Positions 47,440-57,978 of a stretch of DNA of 64,000 nt are shown here, piece after piece. This DNA comes from Phymorhynchus buccinoides (lineage: Eukaryota > Mollusca > Gastropoda > Neogastropoda > Raphitomidae), in contig CM065700.1 in NCBI GenBank assembly GCA_017654935.2, positions 51,092,927 through 51,156,926 on the forward strand, read 5' to 3'. The notes beneath the pieces are model-generated. The model saw nothing but the letters and a program-made list of their open reading frames with translations, made no database searches and was not told the DNA's origin. Positions within the stretch are counted from its first letter, which is position 1. Each line of letters begins with the position of its first letter. The position numbers were made by a program, and so were the translations under genes.

Positions 47440-47692
47440 TGTGTAGCTTTGTTTTTCAGGTTCGTGTAGCTTTGTTTTTCAGTTTTTGTGTAGGTTTGTT
47501 TTTCAGGTTCGTGTAGCTTTGTTTTTCAGTTTGTGTAGATTTGTTTTTCAGTTTTGTGTAGGTTTGTTTTTCAGTTTTGTGTAGGTTTGTTTTTCAGTTT
47601 TTGTATAGGTTTGTTTTTCAGTTTGTGTAGGTTTGTTTTTCAGGTTTGTTTTTCAGTTTTGTGTAGGTTTGTTTTTCAGTTTTTGTGTATTT
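47440..47692. repeat. Minisatellite, ~21-24 bp unit, ~11 copies
   Basis: The unit is TTTGTTTTTCAGTTTTGTGTAGG. TTTTTCAG in each unit resembles a 3' splice site. Confidence 0.9.
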
Positions 47693-48060
47693 CACAATGA
47701 GATCAAAGGTCCATATGAGTGTTTAGATACTGATAGTTTTTGCTTTAGTTTATTTTTATTTGATGTGTACCTTTTTCACCATGAAAGTGAATCCTGTGTA
47801 GTATGTGTATAGTAGAGATGTCCACTAGTCAGAATGGCTTCCAGGGAAATTTGAAAATCTGCTGTTAGCTGCCATCCATTCAGCAGGAATCAAGCCCAGG
47901 TCAGAATGCAATCTCTGAACAGTTTTAACGAATCTGAACCTAAACTGCACCGCGTTGTGTGATGTTCTTCTGATGCTCTGATAACCTGTGTGTACCTGAC
48001 AGAAATAAACGATTAACACATCAATGACACGAATGCAAGAGTGTGCGAGAGATCGATATA
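47693..48060. other. Unique sequence, no gene seen
   Basis: A reverse frame at 47825-48082 is open but has no recognisable family. Confidence 0.35.
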
Positions 48061-48250
48061 CTACACATGAAAACGTAAACATTGCAATGTACTTATAAAC
48101 ATATAGTCCATGGCAATATATAATATACTACACATGAAAACTTAAACACCACATTGTACTTATAAACATAATGGTCAATGGTAATAAATATATAATATAC
48201 TACACATGAAAACTTAAACGTCACCTTGTACTTATAAACATATGGTCAGT
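48056..48250. repeat. ~70 bp repeat, 3 copies
   Basis: TACTACACATGAAAACTTAA followed by TTGTACTTATAAACATA and GGTCA-type sequence recurs at about 48058, 48127 and 48200. Confidence 0.85.
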
Positions 48251-48289
48251 GGTATACCAAGACAAATTATTGACTTGAACCTGCTCCTG

Positions 48290-51094
48290 TTATTTCATGA
48301 CAAACATCGTTTTGTCATGGCTATTATTCAAAGAAACATCATCTACTAAAGCCTGCTCCTGTTATTTCAGGACAAACATCATCTACTAAAGCCTGCTCCT
48401 GTTATTTCAGGACAACCATCATCTACTAAAGCCTGCTCCTGTTATTTCATGACAACCATCATCTACTAAAGCCTGCTCCTGTTATTTCAGGACAAACATC
48501 ATCTACTAAAGCCTGCTCCTGTTATTTCATGACAACCATCATCTACTAAAGCCTGCTCCTGTTATTTCAGGACAAACATCATCTACTAAAGCCTGCTCCT
48601 GTTATTTCAGGACAAACATCATCTACTAAAGCCTGCTCCTGTTATTTCAGGACAAACATCATCTACTAAAGCCTGCTCCTGTTATTTCATGACAACCATC
48701 ATCTACTAAAGCCTGCTCCTGTTATTTGAGGACAACCATCATCTACTAAAGCCTGCTCCTGTTATTTCATGACAACCATCATCTACTAAAGCCTGCTCCT
48801 GTTATTTGAGGACAACCATCATCTACTAAAGCCTGCTCCTGTTATTTCATGACAACCATCATCTACTAAAGCCTGCTCCTGTTATTTCAGGACAAACATC
48901 ATCTACTAAAGCCTGCTCCTGTTATTTCATGACAACCATCATCTACTAAAGCCTGCTCCTGTTATTTCAGGACAAACATCATCTACTAAAGCCTGCTCCT
49001 GTTATTTCATGACAACCATCATCTACTAAAGCCTGCTCCTGTTATTTGAGGACAACCATCATCTACTAAAGCCTGCTCCTGTTATTTCATGACAACCATC
49101 ATCTACTAAAGCCTGCTCCTGTTATTTCAGGACAACCATCATCTACTACAGCCTGCTCCTGTTATTTCAGGACAACCATCATCTACTAAAGCCTGCTCCT
49201 GTTATTTCAGGACAACCATCATCTACTAAAGCCTGCTCCTGTTATTTCAGGACAACCATCATCTACTAAAGCCTGCTCCTGTTATTTCAGGACAACCATC
49301 ATCTACTAAAGCCTGCTCCTGTTATTTCAGGACAACCATCATCTACTAAAGCCTGCTCCTGTTATTTCAGGACAACCATCATCTACTAAAGCCTGCTCCT
49401 GTTATTTCATGACAACCATCATCTACTAAAGCCTGCTCCTGTTATTTCAGGACAACCATCATCTACTAAAGCCTGCTCCTGTTATTTCAGGACAACCATC
49501 ATCTACTAAAGCCTGCTCCTGTTATTTCAGGACAACCATCATCTACTAAAGCCTGCTCCTGTTATTTCAGGACAACCATCATCTACTACAGCCTGCTCCT
49601 GTTATTTCAGGACAACCATCATCTACTAAAGCCTGCTCCTGTTATTTCAGGACAACCATCATCTACTAAAGCCTGCTCCTGTTATTTCATGACAACCATC
49701 ATCTACTAAAGCCTGCTCCTGTTATTTCAGGACAACCATCATCTACTAAAGCCTGCTCCTGTTATTTCAGGACAACCATCATCTACTACAGCCTGCTCCT
49801 GTTATTTCAGGACAACCATCATCTACTAAAGCCTGCTCCTGTTATTTCAGGACAACCATCATCTACTACAGCCTGCTCCTGTTATTTCAGGACAACCATC
49901 ATCTACTAAAGCCTGCTCCTGTTATTTCAGGACAACCATCATCTACTAAAGCCTGCTCCTGTTATTTCAGGACAACCATCATCTACTAAAGCCTGCTCCT
50001 GTTATTTCATGACAACCATCATCTACTAAAGCCTGCTCCTGTTATTTCAGGACAACCATCATCTACTAAAGCCTGCTCCTGTTATTTCAGGACAACCATC
50101 ATCTACTAAAGCCTGCTCCTGTTATTTCAGGACAACCATCATCTACTAAAGCCTGCTCCTGTTATTTCAGGACAACCATCATATACTAAAGCCTGCTCCT
50201 GTCATTTCAGGACAACCATCATCTACTACAGCCTGCTCCTGTTATTTCAGGACAACCATCATCTACTAAAGCCTGCTCCTGTTATTTCAGGACAACCATC
50301 ATCTACTAAAGCCTGCTCCTGTTATTTGAGGACAACCATCATCTACTACAGCCTGCTCCTGTTATTTCAGGACAACCATCATCTACTAAAGCCTGCTCCT
50401 GTTATTTCAGGACAACCATCATCTACTAAAGCCTGCTCCTGTTATTTCAGGACAACCATCATCTACTAAAGCCTGCTCCTGTTATTTCAGGACAACCATC
50501 ATCTACTAAAGCCTGCTCCTGTTATTTCAGGACAACCATCATCTACTACAGCCTGCTCCTGTTATTTCAGGACAACCATCATCTACTAAAGCCTGCTCCT
50601 GTTATTTCAGGACAACCATCATCTACTAAAGCCTGCTCCTGTTATTTGAGGACAACCATCATCTACTACAGCCTGCTCCTGTTATTTCAGGACAACCATC
50701 ATCTACTAAAGCCTGCTCCTGTTATTTCAGGACAACCATCATCTACTAAAGCCTGCTCCTGTTATTTCAGGACAACCATCATCTACTACAGCCTGCTCCT
50801 GTTATTTCAGGACAACCATCATCTACTAAAGCCTGCTCCTGTTATTTCAGGACAACCATCATCTACTACAGCCTGCTCCTGTTATTTCAGGACAACCATC
50901 ATCTACTAAAGCCTGCTCCTGTTATTTCAGGACAACCATCATCTACTAAAGCCTGCTCCTGTTATTTCAGGACAACCATCATCTACTAAAGCCTGCTCCT
51001 GTTATTTCAGGACAACCATCATCTACTAAAGCCTGCTCCTGTTATTTCAGGACAACCATCATCTACTACAGCCTGCTCCTGTTATTTCAGGACA
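48290..51094 (+). repeat. 2.8-kb minisatellite, 40 bp unit, ~69 copies, acceptor-like
   Basis: The unit is GACAACCATCATCTACTAAA, then GCCTGCTCCTGTTATTTCAG. It contains CTACTAAAG (branch-point-like), a pyrimidine-rich stretch and TTTCAG|G, i.e. a complete-looking 3' splice site. Variants TTTCATG, TTTGAGG and ACTACAG are scattered. The first unit at 48290 and one near 48310 are diverged. Confidence 0.95.
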
Positions 51095-51117
51095 ACCCTA
51101 TGCAGCTGGAAATGTAA
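51091..51117 (+). other. Possible short terminal exon after the acceptor array
   Basis: After the last TTATTTCAG the repeat breaks off as GACAACCCTATGCAGCTGGA, giving DNPMQLEM and a TAA at 51115-51117 in one frame. This would fit a tiny last exon whose 5' edge seeded the array. No homology; could be chance. Confidence 0.2.
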
Positions 51118-51138
51118 AAAACCCAAAAGCACTGTTAA

Positions 51139-51551
51139 CCCTTTGACTGCCAAAGTAAAATGAAGAATGAAAACTACATTACAAATTGTCCAATGGAAAA
51201 GACAACTGTGAGTCAATCTGGCAAAATGATCTGGGAATACAACCCTCCTGACTGCTTAAAGGAAAAAACAACAACCCAATGTTCTAGAGTTATTCCCCTT
51301 CATCTGATGACGTCATCAGTATCAGTGACATCATCAGTGACGTCATCAAGCCCATACGATACGTTACATGGCAGTCACGGGCGCTCCAAAATGGTGGAAA
51401 ACAAAAATGTTCTTTTCACCTTAGGCAACGTTTGACCCTTTCTGTTTTACCAGACAAATTTGGACTTTTTTTACAATGCTAACTTGGGAAGAAAAACCAC
51501 GATGCAAAAGCATAAGAACAGCAACCCCAGGTTATTTGATGAAAGGGGCGT
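51139..51551. other. TTAACCCTTTGACTGCC-bearing spacer
   Basis: The sequence at 51135 repeats the left end of the element at 51556, so this stretch may be a second, partial or nested member. It also has tandem GACGTCATCAGT motifs near 51308-51350. Confidence 0.4.
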
Positions 51552-51555
51552 TTAA

Positions 51556-51719
51556 CCCTTTGACTGCCAGAGGAAATTACAGCTAAAATCATTTTAAAAA
51601 TCATGACCTAAAAAAGAGAACTTGGCAAAAAGGTCAGGGGAAATAACCCTGTTCACTTTGTTGAAGCAAAAAGCATTGTGACGCCATCCGCGAAGTGTTA
51701 TCTCACGGAAGTCAAGGGG
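51556..51719. mobile_element. piggyBac-like MITE, TTAA-flanked
   Basis: A 164-bp element begins CCCTTTGACTGCC and ends GGAAGTCAAGGGG. TTAA stands at 51552-51555 and 51720-51723. CCCTTTG-type ends with TTAA duplications fit piggyBac-derived MITEs. Confidence 0.6.
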
Positions 51720-51825
51720 TTAAAAAGACCAACAATGGATGTTTGAAGAAAAATAGCTGTAAAGTGGGATATAATAAGCCATTGGTAAAGTCAAGTATAT
51801 AGCCAAAACTATTTGCACACGATGC

Positions 51826-53500
51826 CTTGTTTCTACACAACTGCCCCTGTGGCTTGTTCTACTACACATTCTACACAGGACAGGCCTTGTTTCTACACAA
51901 CTGCCCCAGTGGCTTGTTCTACTACACATTCTACACAGGACAGGCCTTGTTTCTACACAACTGCCCCTGTGGCTTGTTCTACTACACATTCTACACAGGA
52001 CAGGCCTTGTTTCTACACAACTGCCCCAGTGGCTTGTTCTACTACACATTCTACACAGGACAGGCCTTGTTTCTACACAACTGCCCCTGTGGCTTGTTCT
52101 ACTACACATTCTACACAGGACAGGCCTTGTTTCTACTGAACTGCCCCTGTGGCTTGTTCTACTACACATTCTACACATGACAGGCCTTGTTTCTACACAA
52201 CTGCCCCTGTGGTTTGTTCTACTACACATTCTACACAGGACAGGCCTTGTTTCTACACAACTGTCCCTGTGGTTTGTTCTACTACACATTCTACACAGGA
52301 CAGGCCTTGTTTCTACACAACTGCCCCTGTGGTTTGTTCTACTACACATTCTACACAGGACAGGCCTTGTTTCTACACAACTGCCCCTGTGGCTTGTTCT
52401 ACTACACATTCTACACAGGACAGGCCTTGTTTCTACACAACTGCCCCTGTGGCTTGTTCTACTACACATTCTACACAGGACAGGCCTTGTTTCTACTGAA
52501 CTGCCCCTGTGGCTTGTTCTACTACACATTCTACACATGACAGGCCTTGTTTCTACACAACTGCCCCTGTGGTTTGTTCTACTACACATTCTACACAGGA
52601 CAGGCCTTGTTTCTACACAACTGTCCCTGTGGTTTGTTCTACTACACATTCTACACAGGACAGGCCTTGTTTCTACACAACTGCCCCTGTGGTTTGTTCT
52701 ACTACACATTCTACACAGGACAGGCCTTGTTTCTACACAACTGTCCCTGTGGCTTGTTCTACTACACATTCTACACAGGACAGGCCTTGTTTCTACACAA
52801 CTGCCCCTGTGGCTTGTTCTACTACACATTCTACACAGGACAGGCCTTGTTTCTACACAACTGCCCCTGTGGTTTGTTCTACTACACATTCTACACAGGA
52901 CAGGCCTTGTTTCTACACAACTGCCCCTGTGGTTTGTTCTACTACACATTCTACACAGGACAGGCCTTGTTTCTACACAACTGCCCCAGTGGCTTGTTCT
53001 ACTACACATTCTACACAGGACAGGCCTTGTTTCTACACAACTGCCCCTGTGGCTTGTTCTACTACACATTCTACACAGGCCAGGCCTTGTTTCTACACAA
53101 CTTGTTTCCACAACTGTTGTTCTACTACACATTCTACACAGGACAGGCCTTGTTTCTACACAACTGCCCCTGTGGCTTGTTCTACTACACATTCTACACA
53201 GGACAGGCCTTGTTTCTACACAACTGCCCCTGTGGCTTGTTCTACTACACATTCTACACAGGACAGGCCTTGTTTCTACACAACTGCCCCTGTGGTTTGT
53301 TCTACTACACATTCTACACAGGCCAGGCCTTGTTTCTACACAACTGTCCCTGTGGCTTGTTCTACTACACATTCTACACAGGACAGGCTTTGTTTCTACA
53401 CAACTGCCCCTGTGGTTTGTTCTACTACACATTCTACACAGGACAGGCTTTGTTTCTACACAACTGCCCCTGTGGCTTGTTCTACTACACATTCTACTCA
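51826..53500. repeat. Minisatellite, 60 bp unit, 28 copies
   Basis: The unit is GCCTTGTTTCTACACAACTG, CCCCTGTGGCTTGTTCTACT, then ACACATTCTACACAGGACAG. A six-unit block (52130-52490) repeats as 52490-52850, shown by shared CTACTGAACTG and CACATGACAG variants. Frames on both strands remain open because 60 is a multiple of three; the 593-codon reverse frame gives a Cys-rich 20-residue repeat with no known family. Confidence 0.95.
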
Positions 53501-53696
53501 TTAATTACTGTGAAATTCTACCAGCATTTACAGACAATAGTTATTCATCAAATGAGAATATTGACAAAATGCACCTCAAAATGAATATGCACATTACCAA
53601 AGAGTCAAGATCTACTTTAATTAAAATGTAAAGTATGTTCGGGAACTTTACAAAACCCATTAAATGTTTGTACAAGCACAGTTTACCAGTAACATT
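53501..53696. other. Unique AT-rich spacer
   Basis: No gene seen. Confidence 0.4.
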
Positions 53697-53697
53697 T

Positions 53698-53833
53698 AAG
53701 GTCTGTGTACGCGTTAACACTATTCACAAGATATTTCTATCTCCCCATGGCAACACAGTGAGTGGGCTAACACTGTTGCCTTGGGAAAATAGAAATATCT
53801 CGTGAATAATGTTAACGTGTACACAGACCTTTA
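53698..53833. mobile_element. Palindromic MITE-like element, 136 bp
   Basis: The left arm AAGGTCTGTGTACGCGTTAA, then ATTTCTAT and GGCAACA, is matched in reverse by the right arm ending TTAACGTGTACACAGACCTT. The arms are about 58 bp with few mismatches. Flanks TTTA on both sides suggest a short target duplication. Confidence 0.65.
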
Positions 53834-54177
53834 GCAACATGAGATCAAACATTTTGTGAGACAATTATAACAAAACTGAATATGTTGACATCCATTTTGC
53901 ATAAAAAGTAAACAATATGTTGACATCCATTTTGCATATACGGTTAAGTACTGAGCGACTTAACAGAAAAACACCCCCAAATTCACAACCCCGACTGAGG
54001 ATAAACATACTATAACAGAAGGGTTGGTAAGAACTAAGGATCAGCGAGGATCGGACAAGGATCGGCCCTAGACAATTTGACAAACGGTCCACTACCCCAC
54101 CTCTATGTGTGTGTCTTCTCGCCTGCACGCTGTGTGTGTGTAATATTAAGTTGCGCATGTGTGTGTGTGCTCGCGTA
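53834..54177. other. Spacer with a 30 bp direct repeat and GT-rich stretch
   Basis: ATATGTTGACATCCATTTTG plus CATA occurs at about 53880 and 53916. GT repeats lie at 54105-54172. No gene. Confidence 0.5.
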
Positions 54178-54391
54178 GGGGAAGACGGGGTAAAAAGCGC
54201 ATGGGCGGGTAAGAAGCCCACCCCAATTATCTCATGAAATAAAGAAAATTTCAGTCAAATTTGCCCATGAGACGAATGCTAGACATTAACGCTCGTCTCA
54301 TGGGCAAAATGAGACTGAAATTTGCTTAATTTCATGAGATAATTGGGGTGGGCTTCATACCCGCCCATGCGCTTTTTACCCCGTCTTCCCC
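54178..54391. mobile_element. Fold-back MITE, 214 bp, TA-flanked
   Basis: A near-perfect palindrome with about 100-bp arms begins GGGGAAGACGGGGTAAAAAG and ends with its inverse. The centre is near 54280. TA at 54176-54177 and 54392-54393 fits a Tc1/mariner-type target. It sits inside a GT/CG-rich microsatellite that continues on both sides. Confidence 0.75.
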
Positions 54392-54393
54392 TA

Positions 54394-54467
54394 CGTGTGT
54401 AATTGCGTATGTGCGCACGCGTGTGTGTGCATGTGTGTGTATGTGTTATGTGTGTGTGCATGGCATG

Positions 54468-54500
<33 letters not shown>

Positions 54501-54620
54501 ATGCGCAGCTTATGTAATGTTAACATGCGACATGTGAGTCGACTTTGTGCGAGCGTAGGCATTTATGCGGCCAAGCTTGCGAGTATATAGCACGTGTGTG
54601 TGCGCCTGTAGGTGTGTGAG
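54394..54620. repeat. (GT)n-rich microsatellite
   Basis: GTGTGT runs with GCATG and CGTATG interruptions, continuing the tract before the fold-back element. Confidence 0.85.
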
Positions 54621-54885
54621 AGAACGTCTAGATGGGGATTCTGGCTCAGTACTTTTTACATCCCATATTTTAAAGAAATTCCCACGTAAAACCGCATAAA
54701 TTCTGTAAAAATAAAAAGAGATGTTTTCTTCTAAGAGACCAGTCATACCATTAATGACGTCCACGCTCTCTCTCTCTCACACACTGACGCAAAACATCCC
54801 AAATTGACAAAAAGTCCTACGTGAAACAACAAATTTCATTAAAATAAAGATGTCTTTTAAGCGAACAGTCTTACAAACACTCAAA
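54621..54885. repeat. Diverged ~100 bp duplication at the viral-element edge
   Basis: ACATCCCATATTTTAAAGAA, CCCACGTAAAACCGC and AGAGATGTTTTC near 54658-54730 correspond to ACATCCCAAATTGACAAAAA, CCTACGTGAAACAAC and AAAGATGTCTTT near 54795-54862. It overlaps the end of the ATPase frame and so may mark the breakpoint between the viral element and host DNA. Confidence 0.4.
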
Positions 54886-55391
54886 CACTTATACTGTCTT
54901 GGATAATCTGTTTTTAATACTAGTTTACAATACTTTTGATTACTTAGTTTTTGTTTAATTAACTTCCTTTCTTCTTTTGATTCAATCACATTATTTTCAT
55001 CTAAACATTCTTCAAAGCTATCTTTATCTTTTGTGTAAAACAAAACAACTGTCTTTAATTGTTCTCTAAAATCTTTTAAAACCGAGTTATACTTCTGTGT
55101 TAAAATCCATACACTAATCCCTGCGTGTCTACCACTGAACGCTAATTTAGCTAACATGTTTCTTTTTTTGACTATGTCCCTTTCAGCCGAGCAATCATCA
55201 ATAATAAACAATGTTGACGTTCCTTCAAATAATTTAAAAAAATGTTCTAAACATTCGCTTAGTTTATCACTTGGATTAATCAAATAGATTTCGTCATCTG
55301 ACCATATAAACTTTCTTTCTTTGTATGATTTGTTATATTTTAAAGTAGTACAAAAAATTACTATATGATCAAAATTATAACGGTAAACTGT
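54880..55391 (-). pseudogene. Packaging ATPase, C-terminal part (FtsK/HerA type)
   Basis: The reverse frame from about 55391 carries the Walker B segment TLFIIDDCSAE, followed by a helical stretch with FSGRHAG and the sensor-like strand SVWILTQKYNSVLKD, then FYTKDKDSFEE. This layout matches the A32/FtsK-HerA-type genome-packaging ATPases of adintoviruses and Polintons. The Walker A half is 4.1 kb away at 59547-59652 on the same strand, separated by a retroelement. Homology fades around 54880, after QYKCLSV, and the open frame runs on to 54777 without family resemblance. Confidence 0.8.
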
Positions 55392-55959
55392 TTATGTGTG
55401 GACTACAGTACAAACACATAATACACATGACAACATGGAATCAACCTGTCAAATTAAAGCTGAACAAGAGGTGAGACAGTTAAAACATTTGTTTATTTAG
55501 CCAGAAACATTGGTATCATTAAATCATGCACAACAATAGGTACTTTACGGTAGTGGGATAGAATGGGCACAGGTTTGGGAGGTAGACATGGCTGGTTTGA
55601 AATTTTGATGACAGTTACCAATTAAAGCGACCTTGGCTCCTCAGTCCGCCATGAGCGTAAGCCAAAGTTACCAGGATCTAGCATAACGCCTCCCTATGTG
55701 ACACCCAGCATAACACATGTGGAGGTGTGTACCTTCCAACGGCCTTGCTTTCCGGGGAATCCACCCCATTTTTTGGCCTCATGCATCTGCCCATGACACG
55801 TATAACTCGGCCTCCCTCGCAGAGGGAAGATCAAACATCCTGAGTGCCAGTTGCCCCCCAAATCCCGAACCGAACCAAATCCATGGTTGTATGGGCTCTC
55901 TAGGCTTTTGGGGGGTAGCCTTATCTCACATATAATAATATAGTCCCAATTGGATATGT
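55392..55959. other. Retroelement 3' region, no recombinase seen
   Basis: Downstream of RNase H on the minus strand. All reverse frames are short; a 99-codon frame (55694-55993) has no YR motifs. Confidence 0.5.
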
Positions 55960-57657
55960 TTATAGACGTGTAGCCATGTCTACCTCCCGCCACAAAAGCG
56001 GCGTTAGCTGCGCACGAGACAGGGCGTCGGCAATGTTGTTATATTTACCTGGAATGTGTTGTGCCCTGAAAAGAATGTTGGATTCTAAACAAGACAAAAC
56101 AAGTAATCTGAGAAGTTTCATAGAGTGAGGAGAACGGGATGACTGACTGTTAATTATATGGACCACGGCCTGGTTGTCACAGTGAAAGATCACTTTTTGG
56201 TTCTGCAACAACTTAGACCATAGCTGTATGGCCAGAACAATGGGGAATAACTCCTTAAAAGTTATGTCTGGGCCCTGTTGCTGCCAGTTTGCTGGCCATG
56301 AACCATGTGACCAATGACCTTGGAAAAATGCCCCAAAGCCAATGCTGCCTGCTGCGTCCGTGTACAACTGGAGGGCGTCGCAATTGGTCCAGGGGTCTTT
56401 CAACATGATGGTCCGGCCATTGTAACCTTTCAAAAAACTCTGCCACACGTCTAGATCCTCTCTCATTGATGCTGTTATTCTGATCCTGTGGAATGTTTTT
56501 TTGGCTCGACATGTCGCATCTATGAGCCGGCGCAAGAAGGCCCTACCTGGCCTGACGGCTCTGCATGCAAAGTTGAGTTTCCCTATGAGAGACTGGAGTT
56601 CTCGAAGCGTAATTTTCTTTGTGTCTTCTAAGGCTGCCAATATTCTGAGAAGGTCTGTTGTTTTGTTTTCAGGCAACCTAACCTCCATAGAAACTGTGTC
56701 AATTTCCAAACCTAGGAACTTTAAGCAAGTAGTTGGGCCCTCCACTTTATCCTGTGCTGTAGGCACACCCAGTGATGAGAAAAGACTTAGAATTGAGACC
56801 AGCAGACTCCTTGCGCCCTCGTATGAACGATCCCCACCACAAAAGTCATCTAGATAATGGATCAGGTTGTCGGATGTAGAGGCGGTTCTGGCGCACCACT
56901 CCAGGAAGGTGCTAAATTTTTCAAATAAGGCGCAGGAAATAGAGCAGCCAAAGGGGAGTGCTTTGTCAACGAAGTAATAACAGTCATGGGCCATTCCCAT
57001 CAAGGAGAAGTCATCAGGGTGCAGTGGGAGAAGACGGAAGGCTGACTGGATATCTACTTTCACCAGGAATGACCCCTGGCCCAGACGGCAAACCATATCT
57101 GTTGCGGCATCAAAGTTTGTATATGTCACTGTTGTCAGCTCTGCGGGAATACCACTGTTGACGGACTCAGCGAGGGGGAAAGATAAGTCAAATATGAGTC
57201 TGAACTCACCTGGGGTACTTTTTTCCACTAGGCCAATTGGTGACACAGTTAGATTTGGGAGTGGTTTGACCTGAAATGGGCCGGCTACCCTACCTAACTC
57301 TACTTCTGACATGAGTTTTTGCCTAACTATATGGGGCTGCTTTTGGGCAGAACCATGATTTTTGGCCTCCCGGCCTACTCGAGGGCCTTCATAATTGACT
57401 CTAAAGCCCTCTCTAAAACCCTGACCCAGGATATGTGCTGACTGTCTATCGGGGTATTTTGCCAACCAGTTACTAAGGGGGCCTAAACGTACCGGTGTAA
57501 GAGCTAGAGTATGTGCAGGGCAGAAAGGAGCCTTGTCCTCAGAGGTGTTGACCATCTGGGGCTCGCTGGCTCCCTCACATGCGAAAGGGGGGTTGACCAT
57601 CTGGGGCTCGCTGGCTCCCCCCCATGCGAAAGGGGGGTTTGGGTGTTCTACCATCAT
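55960..57657 (-). CDS. Reverse transcriptase-RNase H of a Ngaro/DIRS-like element
   Basis: A 565-codon open frame without stops. RT motifs occur in order: PIGLVEKSTPGEFRLIFDLS (residues ~160-180), KVDIQSAFRLLPLHPDD (first catalytic Asp region), LPFGCSISCALFEKFS, and the catalytic HYLDDF. These are followed by the thumb-like FLGLEIDT and LQSLIGKLNFACRAVRPGRA. RNase H motifs include LYTDAAGSIGFGAFF, FKELFPIVLA, HCDNQAVVHIIN and NNIADALSRA. This signature is typical of the RT-RH of DIRS/Ngaro-type elements, copying element RNA into DNA. The frame begins in the zinc-finger frame overlap (57575-57657), so it may be made by a frame change; the first 60 residues are probably spacer. Confidence 0.85.
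   Translation of the reverse strand: MMVEHPNPPFAWGGASEPQMVNPPFACEGASEPQMVNTSEDKAPFCPAHTLALTPVRLGPLSNWLAKYPDRQSAHILGQGFREGFRVNYEGPRVGREAKNHGSAQKQPHIVRQKLMSEVELGRVAGPFQVKPLPNLTVSPIGLVEKSTPGEFRLIFDLSFPLAESVNSGIPAELTTVTYTNFDAATDMVCRLGQGSFLVKVDIQSAFRLLPLHPDDFSLMGMAHDCYYFVDKALPFGCSISCALFEKFSTFLEWCARTASTSDNLIHYLDDFCGGDRSYEGARSLLVSILSLFSSLGVPTAQDKVEGPTTCLKFLGLEIDTVSMEVRLPENKTTDLLRILAALEDTKKITLRELQSLIGKLNFACRAVRPGRAFLRRLIDATCRAKKTFHRIRITASMREDLDVWQSFLKGYNGRTIMLKDPWTNCDALQLYTDAAGSIGFGAFFQGHWSHGSWPANWQQQGPDITFKELFPIVLAIQLWSKLLQNQKVIFHCDNQAVVHIINSQSSRSPHSMKLLRLLVLSCLESNILFRAQHIPGKYNNIADALSRAQLTPLLWREVDMATRL
57541..57650. repeat. 46 bp direct duplication at the gag-pol overlap
   Basis: TTGACCATCTGGGGCTCGCT followed by GGCTCCC, then ATGCGAAAGGGGG, occurs twice, at about 57548 and 57593. 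It lies inside the overlap between the zinc-finger frame and the RT frame. Confidence 0.85.
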
Positions 57658-57925
57658 TTTGCCTCACAGATGTCTCCTCCGGGATTGCCTTGTTTTTGTT
57701 AGGGCAAATGTTTACTGCGTGACCAGGTTGGAGGCATTGTGCACACTTATGTGGATAGGGGCAATTGGCACGGCTGCAGCCTTTCCACTTATTATAGTAG
57801 AAGCACACAGCGGGTCGCTGCACAAGTGACGCTTGGGACTCACTCCGACGCTGTTGTCCCGCCATCGTTTGAGTAGCGACAGGCGGGCGGCAAAAAAGCT
57901 GCAGCCATAGCTGCGAGTCTATCAT
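57575..57925 (-). pseudogene. Gag C-terminal zinc-finger frame of the retroelement
   Basis: The frame reads CFYYNKWKGCSRANCPYPHK, a CCCH-type finger, then CAQCLQPGHAVNICP, a CCHC-like knuckle. It is separated from the upstream gag frame by two in-frame stops and a frame change near 57918-57985. It is probably the nucleic-acid-binding tail of the same Gag. Confidence 0.6.
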
Positions 57926-57978
57926 TCTGGTGCTGGATCTGCCTCCTTGCGGGTCCAGAATTGCAGGTCATACAGGGC

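Noticed and set aside
47825..48082. 85-codon reverse frame
   Set aside because: No start context, splice sites or family resemblance.
48290..51094. CRISPR array or rDNA-type spacer
   Set aside because: Units are contiguous 40-bp copies with no spacers or RNA gene.
51720..53501. 593-codon reverse frame with Cys-rich 20-residue repeats
   Set aside because: Unit length 60 keeps frames open on both strands. No known family; kept only as a finding to test.
56501..56857. 118-codon forward frame opposite the RT
   Set aside because: Shadow of the well-supported RT-RNase H frame on the other strand.
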